A program made the position numbers and the translations under genes. A stretch of 39,626 nucleotides of DNA from an uncultured Clostridia bacterium (GTDB lineage: Bacteria > Bacillota > Clostridia > Christensenellales > UBA1242). Below the pieces are notes generated by a model. It made no database searches and was not told the origin of the DNA. It saw nothing but the letters and a program-made list of their open reading frames with translations. Location of the stretch: positions 1 to 39,626 of the forward strand of contig CALWMK010000014.1 in assembly GCA_944381825.1 (NCBI GenBank). The letters are read 5' to 3'. The stretch's first letter is position 1; the number at the start of each line of letters is the position of its first letter. This document shows positions 1 through 8,955 of this stretch, piece after piece.

Positions 1-3
1 ACA

Positions 4-77
4 GTTTGAATTAACATCAGTCATTTGAAAATAATGCTTCGCATTGCTTTCCTCTGACTTCCGTTAATATAAACTAT
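4..77. repeat. Left copy of 74-bp terminal inverted repeat, palindromic
   Basis: Bases 4-77 are an exact reverse complement of 39553-39626; the match stops at base 78. The unit is itself a nested palindrome: ATTAAC (10-15) pairs with GTTAAT (63-68), AGTCA with TGACT inside that, and AATGC TTC GCATT forms the tip. It could fold as one imperfect hairpin of about 59 nt in DNA or RNA. No transposase lies next to either copy. It may be a dispersed MITE- or REP-like element at which the assembly broke. Confidence 0.9.
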
Positions 78-164
78 GTGATGTTAAATTTTGCTTGCAT
101 CAAAATTTAAGTTTTGTTTACACAAAACAAAGCAAAAACTGAAGTTTTTTCTTCATCACTTAGT
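73..164. repeat. Multi-hairpin (cloverleaf-like) intergenic element
   Basis: An outer stem, ACTATGTGATG (73-83) with CATCACTTAGT (154-164, one mismatch), encloses three hairpins. They are TTAAATTTTG/CAAAATTTAA (84-93 with 101-110, perfect), GTTTTGT/ACAAAAC (111-117 with 122-128, perfect), and AAAAAC/GTTTTT (134-139 with 144-149). The element abuts the terminal palindrome. A second element with the same plan lies at 31604-31691, and the two share the word TGCTTTGTT when read on opposite strands. The function is unknown; the base pairing is read directly. Confidence 0.7.
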
Positions 165-205
165 AAAAAAATAATTTTTACTTTATAATAAAAATAGGAA
201 TTTTC

Positions 206-885
206 ATGGAAGATAAAAAATTATTAATAGAAGAAATTATAAAGAGCCTAGAATCCAAGATATTTGATTTGTTTAAATATGAAGGAACGGGTCATGACAT
301 AAGTCATTTACTAGGGTTACAAATTTAGCTTAAAAATTCAAGAAAAAGAAAACCAAGGGACTGATCCAATTGTGGTTGGAGTGGCGGCATTTTTACATGA
401 TTTACATAGAATAATGCAAAAACAGCAAGGTGTAACAATTCATCCCAAAGAAAGCCTTCCTCTTGTTAGAGAACTTTTAGAGGAATTTAGTTTAAATGAG
501 CATCAACTTGATGAAATATGTTATTGTATTGAACATCATGAAAATTATAATTGGAATGGAACAATGTGGACAATATTAACGCATTGATAGTTCAAGATGC
601 AGATAATTTAGATATGATTGGAGCTATTGGAATAGGTCGTACCTTTACATATGGTGGGCAAATGGCATGCCTATGTATGATCCTAAAGTGCCAATAAATT
701 CAAATAATGATTATACAGAGTTTATTGGGAATGACCCATCAACCATTCATCATTTTTATCATAAATTGTTTAAGTTAAAAGATAATATGAATACAAAAGC
801 GGCAAAAGATCTTGCACAAAGCCGTTCAGATTTTTTGGAAACATTTGTTGAAGAATTTTTAGACGAATGGAATGGAATAAAATAA
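206..885 (+). pseudogene. HD-domain phosphohydrolase (YedJ/YpgQ-like), broken by three frameshifts
   Basis: The intact protein would be a roughly 220-residue metal-dependent HD phosphohydrolase of unknown substrate. It can be rebuilt from four consecutive pieces in different frames. Frame one from ATG 206 gives the first metal ligand in GHDISH and stops at 326. The next piece (about 327-560) carries FLHDLHR, the HD doublet, and an EHHENYN segment. The third (about 563-655) carries VQDADNLDMIGAIGIGR, a family hallmark. The fourth (667-885) gives the C-terminal helices. Joins fall near 310-330, 555-565 and 650-662. The protein sequence is still well conserved, so inactivation is recent, or the read has errors. 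It is not a set of separate small genes, because the pieces only make sense joined. Confidence 0.8.
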
Positions 886-934
886 TCTTCTTATGGTTTA
901 ACCTTTTTGAAACTAGCAGAATAAAAGAATAAAA

Positions 935-971
935 AAAAAGGAACTATGCACATAATGTAAAGTTCCTTTTT
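935..971. terminator. Bidirectional terminator downstream of the HD pseudogene
   Basis: AAAAAGGAACT (935-945) pairs perfectly with AGTTCCTTTTT (961-971) around a 15-base loop. The A- and T-runs make it work on either strand. From here to the end of recF (1182) I see no gene. An AAAAGATA/TATCTTTT hairpin at 1166-1184 overlaps the recF stop codon and could help end that gene. Confidence 0.75.
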
Positions 972-1182
972 ATATTAGTTTCAAAAATAACAGACTAAAA
1001 AGAGGATTTTTATTTTTAATATATTTTAATTTTTATTATTGAAAAAATATTTTTGATTTATTTTTTAATCGTATAATTTTGCCAAAGTCAACTTCAACAA
1101 GTTTTGCTTATCTCTTTTATCACTTTATGGTTTCTGGCAATAAATTTTTAAAAAGCGTATTGTTTAAAAGATAGATTATCTT

Positions 1183-2283
1183 TTATTTTTTTTGTATTTT
1201 TTGAGCTATTTTGCCATTTTCGATAACAAAAATCGTACATTCTAAATTGTCAAAGTTGAATTCATTTGTAGTTAAAATGGTTTGATAATTTTTAGCGAGC
1301 TTTAAAAGTTTAAGTTTTCTTGTTTCGTCAAGTTCGCTTAAAACATCATCTAGCAATAGAACAGGTTTTTCTCCGCTCGCGTTTTCCATTATTTCTAGTT
1401 CTGACAATTTTAGTGATAGCGCACATGTTCGTTGTTGTCCTTGTGAGGCGAATAATTTTACATCTTTATCATTAATTTTAATTTTAATATCGTCTCTATG
1501 TGGACCTATACCGGTGTATCCCAAAGCATAATCTTTTTCAAAATTTTCTTCCAATTTTTTTAATAAATTATTATAAATATCTTCCTTGCTTTCTCCGGTT
1601 TCACCTGTGTAAGAAAGTGAGAGGATTTCTTGATTATCTGTTAAATAGCTATGAATTTTTTGTGCTATTGGTGAAAGAGCTTTTAAAAATCTAAGTCGGT
1701 ATAAAATTATGTTGCTAGCTATTAATGCTAATTGCCTATTCCAAATGTCTATGGTGGCTTCAAGCTCTTGTTTATTTTTACAATCTTTTAAGAGTTTGTT
1801 TCTGTTTGCTAAAACCTTTTCGTATTGTCCAAGATTATAAAAATAGACCTTGCTTGTTTGAGATATGTCAATGTCCATAAATCTACGGCGGTCTTGCGGA
1901 GTTTCTTTTACCAACCTCAATTCATCGGGGGCGAAGTATACCGCATTGAATTGGGTGAAAAGTTCGCCAATTCTTTTAATTGGAATAGAATTTATTTTTA
2001 TTGATTTTTTTTCTTTTTGGAAAAGATAGGAATCAATCTTGAGTTTAGAGTATTTTTTTTTGATTTCTATTTTGATATTGCCATTTTCCTTGCCAAAATA
2101 AATTAATTCTTTATCTTTTATATTTTTGAAACTCTTTCCAATAGCAAAATATAAAACCGCTTCAAGTGCATTAGTTTTGCCTTGAGCATTTTTTCCTATT
2201 AAAACATTTAATCCATTAGAAAACTCGAAACTTTCTTCTTGGTAGTTTCTAAAATTAAAAAGTTGAAGCTTGGTTATTTCCAT
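1183..2283 (-). CDS. recF: DNA replication and repair protein RecF
   Basis: RecF is an SMC-like ATPase that binds gapped DNA and, with RecO and RecR, loads RecA at stalled forks. The 366-residue product has the family's usual length. It shows FRNY near residue 11, Walker A GKNAQGKT at 30-37, the ABC signature SQGQQRT near 273 and Walker B PVLLLDDVLSELDE near 303. I start at ATG 2283 because it gives the canonical N-terminus MEITKLQLFNFRNY; an upstream TTG at 2319 would only add 12 unlike residues. The ribosome site before ATG 2283 is weak. recF is usually next to dnaN and gyrB, but here it stands alone, divergent from recD2. Assignment is firm. Confidence 0.96.
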   Translation of the reverse strand: MEITKLQLFNFRNYQEESFEFSNGLNVLIGKNAQGKTNALEAVLYFAIGKSFKNIKDKELIYFGKENGNIKIEIKKKYSKLKIDSYLFQKEKKSIKINSIPIKRIGELFTQFNAVYFAPDELRLVKETPQDRRRFMDIDISQTSKVYFYNLGQYEKVLANRNKLLKDCKNKQELEATIDIWNRQLALIASNIILYRLRFLKALSPIAQKIHSYLTDNQEILSLSYTGETGESKEDIYNNLLKKLEENFEKDYALGYTGIGPHRDDIKIKINDKDVKLFASQGQQRTCALSLKLSELEIMENASGEKPVLLLDDVLSELDETRKLKLLKLAKNYQTILTTNEFNFDNLECTIFVIENGKIAQKIQKK

Positions 2284-2401
2284 TTTTCTAAGTTTATCAT
2301 AAAAAATTTTTAAAAGCAATTGCTTGGTTTGTTAATCATTAACATCTTAAATTAGAACCTAATTTTTATTTTCCCCATACGGCTTAAATAAGATATTTTA
2401 C

Positions 2402-2430
2402 TTGCGATTTTTTTTGTTTTAATATATATT
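2402..2430 (+). promoter_or_regulatory. Promoter of recD2-comFC, apparently leaderless
   Basis: TTGCGA (2402-2407) and TATATT (2425-2430) are 17 bases apart. The recD2 ATG begins at 2438, eight bases past the -10 box, about where transcription should start. There is no Shine-Dalgarno motif before the ATG. The sequence therefore predicts a leaderless mRNA. Confidence 0.55.
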
Positions 2431-2437
2431 TTTTAAT

Positions 2438-4672
2438 ATGAATATACATGGTGTGGTTGAAAATATTGTTTACAGAAATGATGAAAATGGTTACACAGTT
2501 GCCAAATTTTCATGTGATAATAAAATGTATACAATTGTTGGAAAACTTTTGCAAGTAAATGTTGGTGACAATTTAAGGCTAGAAGGAGAATTTGTTTCTA
2601 ACTCAAGATATGGTTCTCAATTTGCTTTTGAAGGTGTTGAATATGTTTATCCAACCACACTAGCTGGTATAGAAAAATATTTGGGCAGTGGATTAATCAA
2701 AGGAGTCGGACCTGTAACAGCAAAAGCAATTGTTTCTAAGTTTAAAGAAGACACTCTTGCAATAATTGAGTTTAATCCATTAAAACTTGAACAAATTAGA
2801 GGAATTAGCAAAAACAAGGCTCAGAGTATTGGAGATAGTTTTCGTGAACTTAAAAAGTTCCAAGCCACGATAATTTTTTTGCAAACTTATAATATTAGCA
2901 TTAATATGGCTTTAAAGATTTATGAAGTTTATAAAGATAAAACAACAGACATTGTGAAAAACAATCCATATAAATTGGTAGAGGATATTGATGGAATTGG
3001 TTTTTTGACTGCAGATGTAATTGCAAAGAAAATAGGAATTGACCCTAAGAGTAAATACAGAATAAGAGCTGGATTGATGCATTGTTTAAAAGATAACAGC
3101 GAAAAAACAGGTAATACTTTTATTTACAAAAAAGAACTTTTTTTACAGGCAGAAAAAATTTTGGGTTTTGAAGAGGATGAATGCTTGGACATTTTTTCGG
3201 CTGTTATAGATGAATTGAAGATAGAATCTCAAATTTTGGTTTTTTTTGAAAATCGTCATGAAATTGTGATGCTTTCAAGGTACTATTATTTAGAAAGCTC
3301 GGTTGCACAAAAATTATGCCTTTTAAAATATATGTCTGTAAGTCAAAATTATGATGTTGAAAGCGACATTGTTTTTTTTGAAAAAGTCAATTCAATTAAA
3401 CTGCACAGTGAACAAAAAAATGCGGTTAAAACTGCAATCAATAGCGGTGTAAGCTTAATTACTGGTGGTCCAGGAACAGGAAAGACTACAATAATTAAAT
3501 GTATCATTAATATTTTTAATCAATTAGGAAAAAAAGTTATTCTTTTGGCTCCAACTGGTAGAGCTGCAAAAAGGCTTAATGAGAGTACTGGTGTGGAGGC
3601 AAGAACTATTCACAGAGCTTTAGAAATTGATTTTAAAAGTAAAGGTAATTTTGTTTATAACGAAACCAATCCGCTTGAATGTGATGCTGTTATAGTTGAT
3701 GAGGTTTCAATGGTTGACATTTCATTGATGAATTCCCTTTTAAAAGCTCTTCCTCGCGATTGTAATTTAACATTAGTAGGTGATAAAGACCAATTGCCAA
3801 GTGTTGGGGCGGGCAATGTGTTAGATGATATTTTAACAAGTGGAGTTTTTGAAGTTAGCATGCTAACAAAAATTTTTAGACAAGAAGATTCTGGGCTTAT
3901 TATAACCAATGCACATTTAATAAATAGTGGGAAGATGCCGATTGTTGATAATAAAAGTAAGGACTTTTTCTTTGAACAAAAACAAGAAAATAATGAAATT
4001 TGTGAAAGCATTATGGAGCTTATAACTCATAGAATTCCAAATTATTTAAATATTGACAGTAGCAAAATTCAAATTTTAGCGCCATTAAAAGCTGGTATAT
4101 GTGGAACAAATTCTTTAAATCAAAAAATTCAAAAAAATTTGAATCCTCCATCTTTAAATAAAAATGAATTAGTTATGGGGGCAAGTATTTTTAGAGAAGG
4201 TGACAAGGTTATGCATGTTGCAAATAATTATAATCTTTCATGGAAAAAGAAAAATGGATTTTTGATTGAAGAAGGTCAAGGTGTTTTTAATGGTGATATT
4301 GGATATATTTATAAAATTGATAGACAAACTGGCGAAACAACGGTTTGGTTTGAAGATGGAAGGGAGGCAATTTATACTAAAGATGTTTTATCTGAACTTA
4401 CCTTGGCATATGCAATAACAATACATAAAAGCCAAGGAAGTGAGTTTGATGTGGTTGTTGTTCCAGTGATTGCTGGACCACCAATGATACTGACAAGAAA
4501 CTTAATTTATACAGCTGTTACCAGAGCAAAAAGTATGGTGGTGTTAGTTGGTGAAAAAAAACATTTATCTCGAATGATTAGAAATGACTATACTATAAAG
4601 CGTTTAACCTTGCTTAAAACACTTATTCTTGATAAAAAGCCAAAAATCGAGGAGATGTTTAAAATTGACTAG
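2438..4672 (+). CDS. recD2: ATP-dependent 5'-3' DNA helicase RecD2
   Basis: RecD2 is the RecBC-independent RecD-type superfamily 1B helicase of Gram-positive bacteria, acting in recombination and replication-fork repair. The 744-residue product has the family length and order. An N-terminal OB-like region (1-80) is followed by helix-hairpin-helix segments with GSGLIKGVGPVTAKAI and DGIGFLTADVIAKKIG. The ATPase core then shows Walker A GGPGTGKTT near 343-351, motif II VDEVSMVD near 420, GDKDQLPSVGAG (motif III), HKSQGSEFD near 663 and YTAVTRAK near 691. It lacks a RecD nuclease partner in the window. The downstream comFC begins inside its last codons, so the two are co-transcribed and translationally coupled. 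Assignment is secure. Confidence 0.97.
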   Translation: MNIHGVVENIVYRNDENGYTVAKFSCDNKMYTIVGKLLQVNVGDNLRLEGEFVSNSRYGSQFAFEGVEYVYPTTLAGIEKYLGSGLIKGVGPVTAKAIVSKFKEDTLAIIEFNPLKLEQIRGISKNKAQSIGDSFRELKKFQATIIFLQTYNISINMALKIYEVYKDKTTDIVKNNPYKLVEDIDGIGFLTADVIAKKIGIDPKSKYRIRAGLMHCLKDNSEKTGNTFIYKKELFLQAEKILGFEEDECLDIFSAVIDELKIESQILVFFENRHEIVMLSRYYYLESSVAQKLCLLKYMSVSQNYDVESDIVFFEKVNSIKLHSEQKNAVKTAINSGVSLITGGPGTGKTTIIKCIINIFNQLGKKVILLAPTGRAAKRLNESTGVEARTIHRALEIDFKSKGNFVYNETNPLECDAVIVDEVSMVDISLMNSLLKALPRDCNLTLVGDKDQLPSVGAGNVLDDILTSGVFEVSMLTKIFRQEDSGLIITNAHLINSGKMPIVDNKSKDFFFEQKQENNEICESIMELITHRIPNYLNIDSSKIQILAPLKAGICGTNSLNQKIQKNLNPPSLNKNELVMGASIFREGDKVMHVANNYNLSWKKKNGFLIEEGQGVFNGDIGYIYKIDRQTGETTVWFEDGREAIYTKDVLSELTLAYAITIHKSQGSEFDVVVVPVIAGPPMILTRNLIYTAVTRAKSMVVLVGEKKHLSRMIRNDYTIKRLTLLKTLILDKKPKIEEMFKID

Positions 4673-5381
4673 ATTTTTTGATAATGTTTTAGAACTGATA
4701 TTTCCAAGCAAAACAAAATGCATTGTTTGTGGCAGTGATTTGGCAAAACAAAATCCTTTATGTGTGTGTTCTAATTGTGAAAAAACAATGCCATATATAG
4801 GTGGAAAACTATGCTTAAAATGTGGCGAACCCATTTTAAAAGAAGATTTTTGCAAACGTTGTAAACTAAAGAGTTTTTCCTTTAATGTGGCAAGACAAAA
4901 TTTTTTTTATGTTCCACCTATTTCAAACTTGATAAAAAAGCTAAAATATAACAATGCAAAATATTTAGCAAAGCCATTTGCACATTTTTTGGCAAAAAAC
5001 TATTATGAACTTGGTTGTTCTAGTGACATAGTGACATTTGTTCCGCAAGATGAGCACAAGCAATTTCTTAGAGGCTATAATCAGTCTAAGCTTATTGCTC
5101 AACATCTCTCTAATATAATTGGTGTCAAGCTTTTTGGAACTACTTTTAAAACAAAAAACACACCTTCTCAAGTTGGGCTTTCATATAAAGAGAGAGAACA
5201 AAATTTAAAGGATTGTTTTTGCTTGTGTAAAAATGTCAATGTGTCAAATAAAAAAATTGTATTAGTTGATGATGTTTTCACGACTGGTGCAACAGCAGAG
5301 AGCATTTCAAAAGAATTGAAAAAAGCAGGAGCTAAAGAGATTGTGGTTTTAACTCTTGCAAAAAGTAAATTTTCTACATAA
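4665..5381 (+). CDS. comFC: ComFC-like phosphoribosyltransferase-domain protein, copy 1
   Basis: ComFC/GntX-family proteins join an N-terminal zinc ribbon to a type I phosphoribosyltransferase fold and are needed for DNA uptake in transformable relatives. The 238-residue product shows four Cys pairs (CIVC, CSNC, CLKC, CKRC) in its first 70 residues and the PRPP loop VLVDDVFTTGATAES near its end. I start at TTG 4665: a GAGGAGA ribosome site sits at 4649-4655, and the resulting N-terminus (LTRFFDNVLELIFPSKTKC) aligns with the ATG start of copy 2 at 38455. The start overlaps the recD2 stop. The central loop reads VPQDEHKQFLRGYNQ where copy 2 has the more usual VPSSKKRLKVRGYNQ, so this copy is the more diverged. 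Its end overlaps the cls end by eight bases. Confidence 0.88.
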   Translation: MTRFFDNVLELIFPSKTKCIVCGSDLAKQNPLCVCSNCEKTMPYIGGKLCLKCGEPILKEDFCKRCKLKSFSFNVARQNFFYVPPISNLIKKLKYNNAKYLAKPFAHFLAKNYYELGCSSDIVTFVPQDEHKQFLRGYNQSKLIAQHLSNIIGVKLFGTTFKTKNTPSQVGLSYKEREQNLKDCFCLCKNVNVSNKKIVLVDDVFTTGATAESISKELKKAGAKEIVVLTLAKSKFST

Positions 5382-6897
5382 GTGGTGAAAAAATGGAAAT
5401 TAAATCTGAAATAAATTTTTTAAACCATGAAAACTTGAAACTACGATCAATTTCAATGCAATTTTCTAAGGTTTTTAAAAAGTCCTCTTTTATTGCAAAA
5501 ACCGATTTTGTGTTGTAAAGCCAAACACCACATTCAAAGTGATGAACAAAACTCCTATAGTCTAAATTTATAGTGCTTATAAGTGCCGTTGTATTATCGC
5601 TGACGGCATTTTTGGAATGAATAAATCCTGGTTCATACTCATAAATTTTAACACCAGCTTTGATGAGTTTTGAATAGTTGCTTTGGGTTTGTAAAAACAC
5701 TATTTTCTTATCTGGAATGTGAGGAGTTATAATTCTAACATCCACTCCGCGTTTGCTTGCAAGTTTTAAACACTGTAAAAAATTAAAGTCTGTTATTAAA
5801 TAGGGTGTTGTAATATAAACATAATCCTTTGCTTGATTAATTATGTTCATGTAAACATTTTCTCCAACTCTATCCACATATAATGGGGTTGGGCCGTCAC
5901 CAAAAGGTTGTACATAACCATCTGTTTTCGCCTTTTTAGAACATAACATAAATTTGTCATAATCTTCAATCAAACCAGTTTGTGCATTGTAGTTTTGCAA
6001 AAACATGAGAGTAAAATTTTTAACAGCTTCTCCTTTGAGCATAATTGCACTGTCTTTCCAATGACCATAAAGCACTTTTTCATTGATATATTCATCAGCC
6101 AAATTAATTCCACCAGTAAAAGCAACTTCACCATCAATCACTGTAATTTTTCTATGGTCACGATTGTTATGAATGGACGAGATTATTGGAGAAAATTTGT
6201 TAAACTTAATACATGCAATATTGTGTTTTCTTAATTTTTTATCATAATTAAAAGGAAGTTTGTATATTGAACCTATGTCGTCATATATTACACGCACATC
6301 TATTCCACTGTTTGCCTTTTGAATTAAAATTTCCAAGATAGAATTCCACATTTTGCCTTGTTCAATAATAAAATATTCCATAAAGATGAATTTTTTAGCT
6401 TTTTTTAGTCTTTTCAATAGTTCATCAAAAAAAGCCTCGCCATTTTCAAAGTATTTTGTCTGAGTGTTTTGATAGGGCCTTAAATATGAACTTTTTGAAA
6501 TATAATTTGATTGACCCAATGCAAGAGGGTTTTCTTCTTTTAATTTAATTTCAAGTGTTTTGTTCGAAAGATTATATTTTCTTGAGTTGGAATAAATTTT
6601 ATAATATAGCTTTTTATGTCTTTTGCTGGGTTTGTTGTTTCCAAATAAAAGATAGATTACTCCACCAAGCGGAGCGATTGCCACTATAACAAAAATCCAT
6701 GGCATTTTTATATCAGGTTCTTGGTCACGATTTAAAACATATAAAATTAATAGACCGCTTAAAATTCCAAGTAAAATATAAATATATCCAAAATATGTGT
6801 TAAAAACATTAATAAAAATACATAATAGAACAATTTGCAACAAAAGAAGCAAGGAAATTATTAACGCTCTATTAAATAGGAATTTTATAAGTTTCAT
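5374..6897 (-). CDS. cls: Cardiolipin synthase (phospholipase D family)
   Basis: Cardiolipin synthase condenses two phosphatidylglycerols at the cytoplasmic membrane. The 507-residue product has hydrophobic N-terminal segments (about 10-28, 34-54 and 65-84) followed by two phospholipase D domains. The first HKD motif is HRKITVIDG (His248, Lys250, Asp255) and the second HSKNAVSD (His427, Lys429, Asp434), each followed by a GG/ST-INL segment typical of the family. The start at ATG 6897 is preferred over a TTG eight codons upstream. It has a short AAGAGA ribosome site, and a TATACT box lies just upstream, but the nearest TTGACA is too close to be its -35. It is tail to tail with comFC copy 1. 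Confidence 0.94.
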   Translation of the reverse strand: MKLIKFLFNRALIISLLLLLQIVLLCIFINVFNTYFGYIYILLGILSGLLILYVLNRDQEPDIKMPWIFVIVAIAPLGGVIYLLFGNNKPSKRHKKLYYKIYSNSRKYNLSNKTLEIKLKEENPLALGQSNYISKSSYLRPYQNTQTKYFENGEAFFDELLKRLKKAKKFIFMEYFIIEQGKMWNSILEILIQKANSGIDVRVIYDDIGSIYKLPFNYDKKLRKHNIACIKFNKFSPIISSIHNNRDHRKITVIDGEVAFTGGINLADEYINEKVLYGHWKDSAIMLKGEAVKNFTLMFLQNYNAQTGLIEDYDKFMLCSKKAKTDGYVQPFGDGPTPLYVDRVGENVYMNIINQAKDYVYITTPYLITDFNFLQCLKLASKRGVDVRIITPHIPDKKIVFLQTQSNYSKLIKAGVKIYEYEPGFIHSKNAVSDNTTALISTINLDYRSFVHHFECGVWLYNTKSVFAIKEDFLKTLENCIEIDRSFKFSWFKKFISDLISIFSPLM

Positions 6898-6980
6898 ATC
6901 TCTTAAATTAGAGTATAACAAATTATTGTCAAAAAATCATAAGATTTGACAAAAATTATAAAAAAACATAAAACAAAATA

Positions 6981-7002
6981 AAAAAGCCACTAGAGGCTTT
7001 TT
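6981..7002. terminator. Terminator after the ankyrin gene
   Basis: AAAAAGCC (6981-6988) pairs with GGCTTTTT (6995-7002) around ACTAGA. Read on the minus strand it follows the ankyrin stop codon by 14 bases and ends in a T-run. It also separates that gene from cls. Confidence 0.8.
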
Positions 7003-7015
7003 CGATTAATCTAAA

Positions 7016-7957
7016 TTATTGGTTTTGCTCAAGATTTTGTGAAATTTTAAAACTTTTATTTAAAAATTCTTGGCAAAGTTTAAAATGATTGTTTTTGGCA
7101 TAATCTAATGCTGAATGTCCTTTTATGTCTACTTTATTTATGTCTGCGCCTTGTTTAACAAGATTTTTTACCATTTCGAGATTGCCAATTTTGCATGCTA
7201 GCATAAGAGGGGTGGTTCCAAATTTATCTTTGAAATTAAGTTCTGCTTTAACACTAAGAAGAATGTTAAATGCTTTATAATTGTTGTTTTTAATGGCAAA
7301 ACTTAATGCTCTCATTTTATTTTCGTCCTCATGGTTTATGTCTGCACCATTATTAATTAAACAAATAAGACTTTCAATTCTACGACTATTTTGACAGGCA
7401 GTAAAAAGTGGTGTTCGTCCTTTTTCATTTTGCATGTTGACATTTGCGCCAAGTTCAATTAATTTTTGAGTTGTTTTAAAATTATTTTTATTAACTGCTT
7501 CAAAGATTGGTGTTTCTTCAAAATGCCCAACTATGTTTGGATTGGCGCCTTTTTTTATTAAATATTCAACTTGCTTTACATTGCCTTTGGCAGAAAGTAT
7601 GTGAAGTGCTGAAAGTTCTCGATGGCTTATAAAATTGATGTTAACAGCATTTGAAACTAAATATCTCATTGTGTCATAGCTGGAATATTGTGCGCAAAGT
7701 ATTAAGGCATTATCTCCAAATTCGTCAATTGAATTGATGTCAACTTTTGAATTTTCAATTAGCAATTTTACTATTTTTCGATTGTCTTTAACACAATTTA
7801 CAAAAAATTGTTCAAGCAATTTATCTTTATTTAATTTTAATAAATTTTCTTTCCAAGAATCTTGTAGATTTTTATAAATTCTTCTTTTGCTTTTAATTGA
7901 ATTATAATTTTTTATATTTCTAAAAGAAATAGTTTTTTTCTTTGAATATTTTTTCAT
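7016..7957 (-). CDS. Ankyrin-repeat protein
   Basis: This 313-residue cytoplasmic protein is largely ankyrin repeats, which bind other proteins. After a Lys/Arg-rich N-terminus (first 50 residues) come about seven repeats of roughly 33 residues. Recognisable units include ALHILSAKGNVKQVEYLIKKG, TPIFEAVNKNNFKTTQKLIELG, TPLFTACQN, TPLMLACKIGNLEMVKNLV and SALDYAKNNHFKLCQEFL, joined by GA-type turns such as GANVNMQNEKG. No catalytic domain or signal peptide is seen. The start at ATG 7957 follows an AAGGGG ribosome site four bases upstream; a longer start would add nine residues lacking such a site. A strong promoter lies at 7975-8003. The partner is unknown. Confidence 0.9.
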   Translation of the reverse strand: MKKYSKKKTISFRNIKNYNSIKSKRRIYKNLQDSWKENLLKLNKDKLLEQFFVNCVKDNRKIVKLLIENSKVDINSIDEFGDNALILCAQYSSYDTMRYLVSNAVNINFISHRELSALHILSAKGNVKQVEYLIKKGANPNIVGHFEETPIFEAVNKNNFKTTQKLIELGANVNMQNEKGRTPLFTACQNSRRIESLICLINNGADINHEDENKMRALSFAIKNNNYKAFNILLSVKAELNFKDKFGTTPLMLACKIGNLEMVKNLVKQGADINKVDIKGHSALDYAKNNHFKLCQEFLNKSFKISQNLEQNQ

Positions 7958-7974
7958 TTTCCCCTTCTGTGGAA

Positions 7975-8003
7975 AATATAACACAGAAAATTGTTTTAGT
8001 CAA
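7975..8003 (-). promoter_or_regulatory. Promoter of the ankyrin gene
   Basis: On the minus strand TTGACT (7998-8003) and TATATT (7975-7980) are 17 bases apart, upstream of the AAGGGG ribosome site and ATG 7957. Confidence 0.75.
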
Positions 8004-8057
8004 TATCAGTTTTTAAAAAAGATTAAACTCAAATTTCTATAAAAATAATTCAAAAAA

Positions 8058-8900
8058 TTATTGTACAGTTTTTTTTGTTTCGGATTTTTTTGCAAATTGA
8101 CGAAAAGAATTTAATTTTTTAGAAGATTTGCCTTGAATTAGTTTTGCATTTTCACTTCGTAGCTCGTGAATTTTTTTTTCAAATTTTTTATTTTCATTTT
8201 TTAAAAGTTCAAAACTGTTTCTTAGTTTTTGAATTTCATGTTCTTTTTCTGATATGCTTACCATCATTTTTCTTAACTCTTGATTTGCAAGTTGATTTTG
8301 TTTTTGTAATGTGCCAGCGACTTCTTGTTTGGCATGATTTTTAATTAATTTTACTAGCCCTAAAAACAAACTATTTATTTCGCTATCAGAAAGTTTTGTC
8401 TTTCTATTTGGCATCGAAATTACATTTTCGGGAAGAATGGTTTTTAGTTCTTTTCCTTCGTTTTTGAGTTTTTGTTCAAATGAGGCAATAAGTTGGGGTT
8501 GTTTTTTTAATAGAGTTCTATATTTGTTTTGCAGTCTGACCATTTCATCTATATTGCCATTGGCGAGTTTTAAGCATGCTTTTCTAATTGAATATCCCTC
8601 ATTATAAAGCCTTACAATTTCAAATATTTGGCTTTCGATTTCTTCTTTACTAAAAAACTTTGGCATTACCTTTTGATGCTTTGAAATGTCAATTCCAAAA
8701 GTTTTTCTTCTTTTTTCGTCTTGCTCCAAATTTAATAGTTCTGCATAATAGTAGTTTCTTACACTATTTGGCTTTCTTCCACTTATTTGGGCATAAGATT
8801 TGAAAGCCTTTGTAAGACATTGTCCTTTTTTGGTACAACTTTCAATATGATTAAAAAGTTTTAACACCTCTTCATCTTTCCATTTACAATATTTTTTCAT
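8058..8900 (-). CDS. Myb/SANT-like (RsfA-type) DNA-binding protein with coiled coil
   Basis: The first 60 residues (KWKDEEVLKLFNHIE, then CLTKAFKSYAQISGRKP and NSVRNYYYAE) have the spacing of Myb/SANT helices seen in RsfA-type regulators of spore-forming Firmicutes. A second helical segment, EEIESQIFEIVRLYNEGYS followed by IRKACLKLANG, may be another helix-turn-helix. Residues about 185-265 are a heptad-rich, charged coiled coil, suggesting a dimer. The 280-residue product starts at ATG 8900 after an AAAGGAG ribosome site. It lies upstream of, and on the same strand as, the ankyrin gene, which has its own promoter. A role in transcription is inferred; the target is unknown and a sporulation link is not shown here. 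Confidence 0.65.
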   Translation of the reverse strand: MKKYCKWKDEEVLKLFNHIESCTKKGQCLTKAFKSYAQISGRKPNSVRNYYYAELLNLEQDEKRRKTFGIDISKHQKVMPKFFSKEEIESQIFEIVRLYNEGYSIRKACLKLANGNIDEMVRLQNKYRTLLKKQPQLIASFEQKLKNEGKELKTILPENVISMPNRKTKLSDSEINSLFLGLVKLIKNHAKQEVAGTLQKQNQLANQELRKMMVSISEKEHEIQKLRNSFELLKNENKKFEKKIHELRSENAKLIQGKSSKKLNSFRQFAKKSETKKTVQ

Positions 8901-8955
8901 TTAAAATTCTCCTTTAACTTTTTTAATTATTTCCATCAAAAAAATTTTTTAAACA

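Noticed and set aside
6897..6950. TTGACA and TATACT as the cls promoter
   Set aside because: They are only nine bases apart, too close for a normal promoter; TATACT alone may be the -10 box.
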